Made by a program: the position numbers and the translations under genes. Under the pieces are notes generated by a model. It was not told the DNA's origin. It was given only the letters and a program-made list of their open reading frames with translations, and did no database searches. Positions 14,901 to 24,019 of a stretch of 64,000 bases of DNA are shown one piece after another. Source of the DNA: Corbicula japonica (Eukaryota > Mollusca > Bivalvia > Venerida > Cyrenidae). The stretch lies in the NCBI GenBank assembly GCA_038501625.1, contig JAZAYU010001141.1:1-64000 (forward strand), read 5' to 3'. Position 1 is the stretch's first letter, and each line of letters starts with the position of its first letter.

Positions 14901-17196
14901 AAAATAATAAAATAATAATATAGTTTTTTTGCTTTCCTGAAAAGTTGCGTAACTGTACTTACGCGGGTTTTGAATTTCACCGACGATATGTAACGGCTAA
15001 TGACAGTTAAACACTGAAGTTTTCCAAATCAATAAAATCATATATACATAATTACCTTTAAGTAACTCTCTGTGTCACTGATTAAAGTGTTTATACTAGA
15101 GGCACACTTGTATGAAAAGACCTTGCATGTTTTCACACCATCATCCGATTTATCTCGAGGCCATTTAGGAAGCCCGGCTTTCTGGAGAGTTGTCCTGACT
15201 TTGGACCCGTACTTCCAAAAGCCTTCGTTCATGAACTCGTTAAGTAACGAAGAGGACATTCCGTACTTCTTCGATATTATGTCTATCACGATGCACTTTG
15301 TTTTCTTTTCTATGTATTCGATTAGTTTTTCTTGGAACATCTTGTCCTTCTCAGTATCAGAAACATCAGCTGGTGTCTTTGCATTGTCATCTGTACCAAT
15401 GACAAATTTTTAGGGATGCACTTTTACGAATTTTTTTTGGCATAAACATATTATTAAAATGAAACTGATTTTATAAAAATATATATATAATTTCCTTTGA
15501 TGATATTGTCTCAATATTTTTTTGCATATTTCACGTCTTTGAAGTATAAATGTGGTTATGCTTATTGACTGCTAAATTTTCATAGTTCTTCTATCGTTAA
15601 TTGCTTATGGTGTTAAACACTGGAAGTACATGTTCACTTTCACTCTCTATTTTGCTGTGTGAGTAGGTTGTGTTTTCTGAATATGGCAATGCCTGATATG
15701 CATTTGTCTCTTTTTAGCACGAACAAATATTTGTTTTACCTAATATTGTAAACTAAAAATATTTTCATCATTCTATTTGCATTCTACTTGCATTTGTGAT
15801 ATGTAAGAGTAATAAGACATAGGTTTATACATGATCATATATAAATTGACTGCCACAGGATTTGTACTAACCTGACGGCCCATTTACATTTGGTGATAGA
15901 TCTTTCACAACAAAGGGGTCTTTTAGGCCTTTCATTAGCTTTAGAAATATTGCATCGTGAAGTGAGTCCACAGTTTCATCCTTAGTCTTGGGTACAAACA
16001 CTTCTATGTAAGCTGCAATCTGTTCCAAAACTATTATCACTTTCATTTCTAGAACGAACTGAATCTGTTTGGGGAGTTGTTTAATTCTCTCTATGGCGTC
16101 TGGCTCAGTGTAGTGAACATTCTTGAGGTCAAAGCTTGCATCAGCAAGATCCAAGTACGGAAAAGTTGTGTTGGTATCTTCGAAGTGAATGAAAAAACTG
16201 AACTTGGCTTCTTCTAACAATTGAGACAACTTGGATTCCAGGCCTTTCATGCTCTATAAGAAAAGAAGTGTTGTTTTTTTTTAAATATAAGATAAACTCG
16301 TTCAACATTCAGTAACCTAGGTTGAAGTTTAAAATCTATGTAACCGATACTTTTGATGTTCTATGACTGCTACTTCGATTGTGCTTTGACAAAATTGCAA
16401 TGATACAAATACTGATTCCTTAAGCATCGTATTCGCATGATCGCAAATCGGATCATTAAAATCAATATATATCAAAAATATCTAAAATATTAACAATATG
16501 ATGTATTTGAATATGAACAGTATCCAAATAACTTACTTGTAAAAGTTCAAATATAGTACCCTTATAAAATACTATGATCAGAAAAAAATATATAAAAATG
16601 TCGTATTTCAAAATCACTCCAGTTTTTTTTTTAATATCCTCCATTTTTTATTGTTTTGGTCGGTAGCGATCTACCGATTGCATCCTGGTTAATTGATATT
16701 TGCAATTAGCATGATTTTGTCCTGATACTCGTCATTAGTATCATAAGAATAATAAAGAAAAGAGTTAAATATGCTTATCAGGAATCGTCACACTAAAAAA
16801 ACACAGCCTCCCTAAACAGTCAAAAAGTAGAGAGGAAAGAAAGACAATATAATTTAAAACAAATATATTCACCAAGCTGAAATCATCGGATGTCATGACA
16901 AAAATGGTAACACATGGAGTGAATGTGCTATATTCTGATGACTTCTGTATATCGAATAGTGTATCTTCCAGGGTAACTGAATCTTTCTTCAAGTGAGTCT
17001 TTTTGCTCTCAACCTGGAGCTCAACTTTCGCGGCTGCTGATATTTTCTCATCAGTAAATACGTTGACAGTTACAGTGTTTGTTATCTTGTGTGCTGAGTT
17101 TATAAGTGTCTTCATTTTTTCTCTTCCTTGCGGTATACAGTCTGGTAAGTTATCAGCTTCTGTAATTACAAATGCAGGTTGAATTTGATTGAGCAT
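8013..17196 (-). CDS. Multidomain intracellular trypsin-fold serine peptidase (gene 1, six exons)
   Basis: Exons, minus strand: 17196-16873, 16253-15872, 15390-15056, 10368-10229, 9706-8727, 8290-8013. Every junction has GT...AG and phases agree (0,1,0,2,1), giving 2439 nt and 812 residues. The C-terminal third is a trypsin-like fold. His523 lies in TCAHCL, Asp561 in LDIATV and Ser730 in GDSGAVV, with a KIGSATNLTRG strand near 606-616. These residues are seen; the chymotrypsin clan assignment rests on them. Residues 1-394 (exons 1-4) match no family I recognise. No signal peptide is visible, so a cytosolic role is inferred. A hydrophilic Glu/Asn-rich insert of about 90 residues precedes the Ser motif. 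Uncertainties: the ATG at 17196 has an in-frame stop upstream, but exon 1 could instead start at an internal acceptor at 17159 (phase 1). A weak donor after 8072 could lead to another 3' exon. Intron 3 carries an antisense DNA transposon. Confidence 0.72.
10396..10756. mobile_element. MITE with about 35 bp inverted ends and a tRNA-like insert
   Basis: TTGGGGCGTGTCACGGG at 10396 is matched in inverted orientation by CCGTGACGCGCCCCAA ending at 10756; similarity extends about 35 bp. A related copy without the tRNA-like part lies at about 18890-19130. The left end is 27 bp from the splice acceptor of gene 1 exon 4. Confidence 0.7.
10588..10674 (+). repeat. tRNA-like sequence (SINE head or tRNA relic)
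   Basis: TAGCTCAGTTGG (10596-10607) matches an A box and GGTTCGCTTCC (10652-10662) a B box, 45 bp apart as in tRNA genes. The stems are imperfect and it sits inside a MITE, so a functional tRNA is unlikely. The related MITE copy near 18890-19130 lacks it, which points to insertion. Confidence 0.6.
10956..11030 (+). repeat. Single arm of the 18732-18878 hairpin element
   Basis: Starts ggggcccaagatcataaaac and includes gattggctgaaatgg, matching the left arm of the foldback at 18732-18878. Confidence 0.75.
11852..11992. repeat. AAT microsatellite inside the transposon
   Basis: About 140 bp of (AAT)n with a few interruptions, just upstream of the acceptor that leads into the PHD-like ORF. Confidence 0.95.
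12027..12287 (+). CDS. PHD-like zinc finger protein of the DNA transposon
   Basis: 86 codons. Zinc ligands appear as WICEIC (residues 12-17), WLSCWSC (around 51-57), YHLKC (60-64) and YYCEKC (80-85), i.e. a C4-H-C3 order typical of PHD fingers. A pyrimidine-rich tract ending tttgtag precedes the ATG by six bases, so an acceptor with a 5' UTR intron is likely. It is in the same frame as the next ORF and 60 bases away, so the two may be alternative or joined products. The spacing between the first two ligand pairs is long for a PHD, so this is a divergent member. Confidence 0.6.
   Translation: MSESSGTPPDDEWICEICMERPLNSLKLEYELLPGNSVFLYGINGDIWLSCWSCRLRYHLKCVKNLPAGISAEELGAYYYCEKCTK
12348..13838 (+). 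CDS. Transposon-encoded protein, 496 codons, probably truncated
   Basis: Residues 1-280 are acidic, Asn/Ser/Glu-rich and probably disordered. The C-terminal 200 residues look folded: a KRCRKSRQC cluster, an HTFWNNMNW segment, VCKEMFLSTLGIGE, and a final SHYCRMP. This order resembles an uncharacterised transposon-encoded family I associate with insects and other invertebrates; I cannot name it. In such proteins the sequence normally continues beyond the SHY motif, whereas here the ORF ends a few residues after a GTGAGT that would make a good splice donor (after 13831). An 18 bp direct duplication (13822-13857) spans the donor. No catalytic DDE triad could be identified. Confidence 0.6.
   Translation: MTSRSRLMVQMALEKVARERNITKRTEQVNYQKSYDKVVIDQDRDNSPETCEKQSNIEPENCEEIKTTSENKPHDSPKCWEKVDASERDRIQREIEFIQVERTSLISNESEQVNNQNICNKINDNISEGSELLTENTDSIVSRFGIDIDYYDSDNSAKDKTWIPNKLNREFLSEYNDSDSSLQTSRESIKKKKNMNTIHYDINNNDSHVSQSDVQTFDDASPDTLNEIMQETLTQDNIAEQNDTTTVYVVEQDDEITIIVPETIEHDEVVETELNIESSVKKKQNRAKRGFANPETWARNANKKLRMEGKPYKGICNVDGHQTYSKLKPQRIIGESNCGKRCRKSRQCELITENLRTEIHHTFWNNMNWSEKKFYATALVEQCTPTQTKCSTKNESRRKCTYKYYLKNGDMKVSVCKEMFLSTLGIGEHTLYGWMNSLNDCGMPPCSKSPGHKLGKESPHVQQAKDFLINLPKMRSHYCRMPTEREYFTVNTGMVS
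16760..16860 (+). repeat. Fragment of the ~375 bp dispersed repeat
   Basis: atatgcttatcaggaatcg followed by acacagcctccctaaacag and a gagaggaaaga tract match the head of the repeats at 57033 and 57402. It lies in intron 1 of gene 1. Confidence 0.7.
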
Positions 17197-18731
17197 GTTT
17201 ATGTTAATAAAAATATATTACTTGCTAGCCTTTACTGGAGCAAAACTACATACAATAATTATAGAAAACAGATTAAATTTTGATAAATTTCAAATGATGC
17301 TTTCGATCAAGAACATGAAACCATTGAAGCGGTATTTCAGATAAAGACCGTTTCAAATGTTTTTATCTTCAAAGAGGTTTCAATTGGAGTGATCCATAAA
17401 ACCACAAAATGATTGGTTTCGCCTGATCCGTTCAAACAGGTGATATTGTGATAGGTATAATAAACCCCTAACAACTTCTTGCACAAACAAATTGACACAA
17501 GTATAATCCCTCACAACTTCTTGCTCATATAAAAATCCTAAGTTTTAGAATCACAAGATACCAGTAATGAGATCAAGAAGGCGAAGATTGGTCAAAGGGA
17601 AGAGCGCCGGATTCCAGATCAGGCCCCGGGATGATAAAATGTTTTTCATGCTCGACTCAATTTGAGCATGACAATTTGATGGCTTTGGTTCTGTTTATTA
17701 TATAAAATAAACCATTTAAACTGAATATATGACAAAATTGCTCTCAACAACAACTGTTGTACAGATAGTTATTCCTAATTTATGAAGGCTGATAATGTTT
17801 TAGACGTTTTAAGTTTGAGCACAGAATTGAGTTTAGCATGAAAATAGTTTTATAATCACGGGTCCTGGTGTCTGTTCAAATCCCACCAGGAATATGATTC
17901 CTTTGCAATTCCCAGAAACGACCGATGTGAGTACTGGTATCTACCCAGGAAACTATCATGGTGCGTAAGTTATACAAGGTGGAAAAACAGGTTTATAAAT
18001 CGATGTAAAATAGTTAACTTTGAACTAAACTAAACATTAATGCATGAACACAATAAAACAAGCTGCGCCATGAATCTTCGGGAATTTTAAGTTATTCTGT
18101 GAAATAACGTTATAAGATAGTCTATACCAAAATCAACTGTTATTAAATTATTTATAAGAAAGTTATATATAAAAAGTAATTATTTTATTAAACAGAAATA
18201 ATAACAAGTTTCGAAGGCATCTTTTAAAAAAATATTTTTGCATGGCGGGCTAAGTAATAAAATAATCGATGCCGTTGACTAGAAAGACAAAATTGGCGTT
18301 ACTGTCCACGTACCCTGTCCGAGTTAAACGACATCTAAAATTTTGAAAACATTAACGTAACTGCTTTAGAGTTAGATGTTTGCATGAGGCGGGTATCATT
18401 GAACCCTCACTATTATCATTCTAGAACCAAAGGTCCACTATGGCTCACACACGCATGACGCCTGTTTTATGTAAGACTTTCTTTTCATATGATGTATTTT
18501 CAAAATGGTATTAATATTTCATATGTACCCATAATCCGTTGCCACCGAGGTAAAAGCCTCTGTAGACGTTGCTGAAAGTATCTGTATCTGGGGTAGGAAG
18601 ATGCATCATATTGGAAGCTACAACCTTGATCCATGTTCAGAGCACTATTTCTGTAAATACGCCTAGGCGAGTTATTTTAACTTTCTAAACACGGAAACTC
18701 GATGTTCATCAAATAGACGTCGTCGGGATAT
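17197..18731. other. No gene recognised; possible SINE remnant
   Basis: Around 17860-17900 the string ctgttcaaatcccaccagg looks like a tRNA T arm with a B box; no matching A box was found. Nothing coding seen. Confidence 0.35.
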
Positions 18732-18878
18732 GGGCCCAAGATCATAAAACTTAAGCTGAAGATCAGACTCAAATCTCAAGCATCTGATTGGCTGAAATGG
18801 CGACTGGTCGCCATTTCAGCCAATCAGATGCTTAAGATTTAAGTCTGGTCTCCAATCTCAGTTTTATGATCTTGGGCC
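18732..18878. repeat. Foldback (hairpin) element
   Basis: Two arms of about 73 bp in inverted orientation meet at gcgactggtcgc with almost no loop. The arms begin GGGCCCAAGATCATAAAAC and share CATCTGATTGGCTGAAATGG. A single arm occurs at 10956-11030. Confidence 0.9.
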
Positions 18879-18889
18879 GAGGTGTCTTC

Positions 18890-19132
18890 GAACAGCTGAC
18901 GTCGTTGAAACGTCGTTGTTAAGTTGAGCAAACGACATTCCTTATAATGCATTTGGCGATTAAAATAACATATTGTTAATAGTCAAGATGTGTGCTAAAG
19001 TCACCTTTCAGTTATTTGAAAATATTAGATAACTTTAACAACTTTCCAAATGTTTGTTTTTCAAATATTGTAATAACGAAAATGTTGAATAATTACGCGC
19101 AAATACACCTTTACCATTGACGTGCCCCTAGT
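18890..19132. repeat. Degenerate copy of the 10396-10756 MITE
   Basis: Shares gttaagttgagcaaacgac and the terminal cattgacgtgcccc with the copy at 10396-10756, but lacks the tRNA-like segment. Confidence 0.6.
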
Positions 19133-21446
19133 AGAGTAGAGAGACTTGACATTTTAGAAGTTAGATAGTTAATACACTTATAAAATCGTTAAGCGATATG
19201 AACCGTGTCATTGTAGTGTAGTTGTGTTTACATGTAAAATGATTTCAAGTGTCTTGTCAACAGTTAAGATTATGAATAGATTACTATACCTTTTTTTCGC
19301 CTCAATTTAAAGAATTCGCAAAAACAGTATGCATATGTAAATCTATTGACAAAAAATAGTGCACACTATGTATAAACATATTCAATGTGCTTATCTTAAT
19401 CTCTTTGTTTATCCACCGGATGTATAAATGTAACAAGTATGTACGAGGCTATACAAATTAGCGACGTTTACTCCATCACGCATTACTTTAGAACTTAATG
19501 TGCTTTTGCAATAAAAACAAAGAAGAAGATCCCCAAACTAATTCAATTTACCATCGCCTTGGTTTAAAGATTAAGTCTAGTGATTACAATTATTAAACTT
19601 ACGCGCATTTCAGCTCTTTCTATCGTACACGTAGAACACAGTATTATCGTTTAAAAATCCTACTGTATACAGTTTAAATCAGTTTACCTTCCTAAATAAC
19701 CTTAAATGCAATAACGCACATAACTTATCCATTATTAAGTAATAAAATAATGCTTAATAAACTCTTAACTCATGTATAAGCATGAATTTTAACAAAGCGG
19801 TTTCTAGTTTCGTTTTCATTAATAGGGTCACAGTTATCTGGTTATCTGGTAGTATAAAATACGGATCATAGTGAAACGAAAAATTTAAATTTGATGTATC
19901 GTCTGCTTGAGAATTTCAGATGGGATTCGCAATGGTTTGGTTAACTCATGTTGAAAAATAGTAAGTTGTAATAATGTTTTGGACTAACCTTAGTCTAATG
20001 TAACAGTACAAGACCGTAGTAATCTTATCTTTTCAATCCAAGCAAGTTCGTATAAAACAGCTAGATGGTGTCGCCTGATCTGTGGACTGCAAGGAACATC
20101 GTGCCGAGCGGAAGCGGTTTTAAAGGAAGGGTATAGAATGCTATTTAGAAATTAGAAGCATGTGTTTGCTTACGTGGACACATGCTATTGTTGTTTTCTC
20201 ATAAACGATAACAAATCTGTGGATCTACTTTAAGAAAAGAAGAAAGTATAATTATGCTTATTATTGCTAAATCTGTATTTCTTTTATAAAGATAATATTT
20301 AATATAAGACAACACTTCACACTTCTAGGTTGCTCCGTTAAACTGACAGCCCTGTGGTCTTTTTGGTGAATACAACAGATCCTAGTTTGGATTAGCTGCT
20401 CCTTGATGGTTACGCAAAGGAATGTCGAGAACCAGACTATATATAACAGTTCCGTGCTAAGCGGATGCGGGTGTTACTACAACTCATTAGGAATCAGTTT
20501 TATTATACTAACATTACCTGTGTCTTGAAAAGATCCGCGAAGATGAACTGAGTAGGTCCTAAATGGATTGTGGTACCTATTAACTAATAGAACACCATAG
20601 TTTTCTCTTTTACGGTACTCTCGTACTCTTACGACACTTTAGTATGTGTTATTCATATCGTGAAATTGAATACACGAACCTTATTAACTTGAAGTCTTTT
20701 GATCTAATTTTCATTATCCAAAAATAGATAAACACTAATATCCTCAGGTTTGCTGCCAATCGACTTTTGTCTCCGTTAAATTTACTATTAAATGAACAGA
20801 AAAACTACTCAGAAATAACATAGAAATGAAATTAAAGGGAGCGTAGTGCGAGCAGAATTCCTGTAATATTTAGCTAGTTAAGTTGAAAATACGAAGAGAA
20901 GTATATTCAGTAATTTAAACTTTGAAAATAATTTTTTTAAACGTTACAAGATATTTTGTAACAAGTAAAATATGCAGCGAAAAAGAAGAGAGGAAAACTA
21001 CTAACGAAAAAGAGAACCTTTTGGGATACCGCATTGGAACGGTCAGACTGGCAAAACAAATTGCCACTGGGGTTTATACTTCGCAATATAGTTTTTGATT
21101 GTTTCTTACTTTATTTCTCAAAACAATCCGGTTTATTACTAGGTTTAGCACATTTATGAGGTATTGCTATTTTTACTGATTATTATCAAACAAGTTTTCG
21201 CTTCTGAACACGTTTTCGCTTAATTTTAAATGAAATTCATATTAGTAGGACACAAAATATGACATAATGTGTTCGATTCATCGTTCCGACATTATTTCAA
21301 CTCTTTTTCAATAATTATTAATATGGTTAAGAATAAAAGAATTTTTTTTTCGGCAGAAACCTTGACATTTTAATCTTAATGTTGTAAGATCAACAATTTT
21401 AACAATAAACAACAATTAACAATAGCATAATTGCCCTGCAGTATAT
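19133..21446. other. No gene recognised
   Basis: AT-rich sequence. A piece of the ~375 bp dispersed repeat is visible near 20980-21070 (aaaaagaagagaggaaaact ... ggaacggtcag). Nothing else supported. Confidence 0.5.
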
Positions 21447-21690
21447 TTAACATAGATCTATACAAAAAACCCAATGTCCTCTATTGTTTGCATGTACAGA
21501 GTCAAATGGTAGATAATCAGTTACTAAAGCAACAGATGTACAAGGACCACAATGGAAATACGAAATGTTCAATCTCTTGATTGCGTTATCCTTAATATAT
21601 AATGTTGGTTGACATGGTTTACCAGTATTATTTAAATCATACATGTTTCTGCTGAACTCAAGCTCGTGTGTGTTTTAATTGTTGCTCAAT
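21447..21690 (-). pseudogene. Possible degenerate transglutaminase-core fragment
   Basis: A 65-codon open stretch reads ...FHCGPCTSVALVTDYLPFDS...NNRGHWVF. The order GP-x-SV, YLP(F/Y)D and (V)NxxRxHW recalls the conserved region after the first catalytic site of animal transglutaminases, with about five residues missing after FDS. Upstream is closed by a stop and no neighbouring exons were identified, so a pseudogene fragment or chance resemblance are the options. Confidence 0.25.
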
Positions 21691-21897
21691 TGCCATGTAC
21701 ACAATCATTATATATTGAAATAAATCTATATATCTATCTATCTACGTATGCTGGCCATGTCTTTATTGAAAAAATGCTTTTGTTTACTACCTTATTAATC
21801 ACTGAAAATAAACTACTGTCACTTGAGAAACATTTCCACATCGGCCTGACTATAGCTTAAAAAATCATAATCAATACCATCATGACGGACATGTATC

Positions 21898-22013
21898 AAA
21901 ACTGACATAATAAATACACTGATGACACTCAACAACAAAACTGACATAATAAATACACTGATGACACTCAACAACAAAACTGACATAATAAATACACTGA
22001 TGACACTCAACAA
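21898..22013. repeat. 39 bp minisatellite, three copies
   Basis: ACTGACATAATAAATACACT recurs at 21901, 21940 and 21979 with identical intervening bases. Confidence 0.95.
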
Positions 22014-22033
22014 TCAAGTACGTAAAAACAATA

Positions 22034-23181
22034 CACACACCCAAAGTTCTAATTGGTCATCAATTGCATATGTTTACTGTGTATGCTAGTTTGTTTTTTT
22101 TTTTTTGTTTCTTCCCTATTTCAAGACAGGCAGTGGAAACAACCGTCTTGTCTTGAAATCGATTATCTAATGTCTTTTTAATCTTTCTTGATTGCTTTCT
22201 TAAACGAATTCAATACCATTTACTTACACCGCGGGGTCAATATTAGAACAGTCTTTAATTAAAATGGAGGTAATTTAAAAATTGGATACCGTATAGCGGG
22301 TTATTTCTGCGATCATAAATTTCTGCGTTTTGCCCTCAAAAATGCGGTTCATATTGGGTAAGGTGTCGTAAGAATAACACGACTGTGCTATAGGCATACC
22401 AAGGGAGACAATCATCTGGGTGCTGTTTACAGATATTTACTGTCTCTGTTAGTGTTTCTTGTAAAATAGTGTACAAACTGCACATATTTCAATTATTTTT
22501 ATTCATGGGTCAATACATGTTACTCAATTTATTTTATCAAAAAATTGCAAAGATACTATTTATCGATGAATAACAACTCTCAAACAACTATTCAATTAAA
22601 GCGAATGTTTGAGCAATGTTTGAGCAAATGTTTATACTATGCCTATACGATAACGATTTTCGGTAATTGATCGTAATTATGTTACACTGTCTGTATTGCG
22701 AAACAGATTATCTCGGACATGGCGACTCTGGTGATTTTCGCTTGAAAATGAGATAATATTTTGCGATTTAAATTTCTGCTGGATATATTTCTGCTATTTC
22801 GTCCAAAGACCGCAGAAACGCAGAAATTAGGCACCCGCAGAAATAACCCGCTATACGGTACTTTGAAAGGGGATTTATTTAAACAAATGTGCTGCTGATT
22901 AATAAGGTTTTATGTTTTTCTATTAATTAGCGGTCCTAATAAAACAAAACCAGAAATTAAGAGCAAATTTCTGTTTGCCTGACCTTTTTATGCAATAAAT
23001 GCATTTTAGCAAAATTTAGGATAACTCTCGCTTTAAAGTCAATTGTTACAAGATTAAAGCTGAAGGTGAAGACTGTTGTTGGCATATGTTCACAAATAAA
23101 GAGTGAATTCAATGTATTTCAAATAAAAAAAAAACGAACAAAAAGTGACCATTTTGCGGCAATTAGAACTTTGGGTGAGTG
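22034..23181 (-). mobile_element. MITE of the CAC...GTG family, interrupted by a second MITE
   Basis: Inverted ends cacacacccaaagttct (22034) and gaactttgggtgagtg (ending 23181), flanked by TA. The interior matches the intact copy at 61656-62209 in opposite orientation. The foreign insert at 22289-22858 splits it at a point preserved in the intact copy. Confidence 0.8.
22289..22858. mobile_element. Nested 570 bp MITE with CCGTATAGCGGG ends
   Basis: CCGTATAGCGGGTTATTTCT at 22289 is matched in inverted form by AGAAATAACCCGCTATACGG ending at 22858. TA lies on both sides (22287-22288, 22859-22860). The host MITE copy near 61970 shows the empty site (caaagtatccaat) with a single TA. Confidence 0.9.
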
Positions 23182-23183
23182 TA

Positions 23184-24019
23184 GTTCGCAAAGGCATGGG
23201 TGAACTTATCGTAACAGCACGTGTAAATAAATTGTCTCTTTATTGTATTACATATATACAAATTTTAGATCAGTGTTGACTTTTGTCAACGTTATCTTTG
23301 ATTCTGTTGTATGATATCCGATGAAACCAGTTGAAAACGGATTGATTACATCACATTTTATGAGACATTGTACAGAACTCAGAAGACAGTTGTTTTTTGT
23401 GAAAATGAATTTCAGCACATTGGTGATTTGCAGTTAATTTTCTAAATGAACTCATTATGTTTTAATAAAATAATTTAACTGATTTGTGTGTCTTATATTC
23501 ATTATTCTTTATTCCAATTTTCTTTAGAATAGCTTACAAGACGACTTAGAAAATTCCACTTATATTAGGTGGCGGTTTAGAAATTTGGGCTAGTATTTTT
23601 TACTAATGTCTTAAAATTAAATAAATTACAAACAGTTCAAACCTCACGAAATATCATTTTAACCACTAACATTTTAACACAAAAAGTGGTATAAACTTGT
23701 CATTACAAGTAATTACTAAATTAAATAATAGTAACTAAATTAATGAAAGTATAGGCACCCGTTTGAAACCAACATGTTCACGACCGTTTCTAATTAAAAT
23801 AATTTGATTGTCCTATTTAAAAATGAATAACCTGAGTTGTTTCAAATCCTATTAAACATATGACTGATTAATTTGCCGTATGTTATTATTACAAAAGAAG
23901 TCAAAAATGAGATTGTTTTTATGCCCGAAGTAATACTTCGAGAGTGCATAAGTGAAACCAATTTTTTGTTCAATTGTAACTTTAGTTTTGTAGCCACTGT
24001 TAACACAATGTGATTAAAC
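23184..24019. other. No gene recognised (3' flank of gene 2)
   Basis: Region between a MITE and the stop codon of gene 2. It contains gtggcggtttagaaatttgg near 23570, a terminal fragment of the CAC...GTG MITE family. Confidence 0.5.

Larger units (their letters stand above)
11194..14990 (+). mobile_element. DNA transposon, 3.8 kb, in intron 3 of gene 1
   Basis: Inverted ends: CATATCGTCGGTGAAATTCA at 11194 and its complement ending at 14990, extending to about 32 bp with one mismatch. TAA flanks both sides as a probable 3 bp target duplication (11191-11193, 14991-14993). Subterminal regions are studded with copies of AAAAACCGCGTA and its inverse. It encodes a PHD-like protein and a 496-codon protein on the plus strand, opposite to the host gene. 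The last 1.1 kb has no coding sequence and the second ORF ends at a splice-donor-like site, so the copy may be internally deleted. A TWA duplication would suit PIF/Harbinger, but the proteins do not look like that group; the superfamily is undetermined. Confidence 0.75.
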
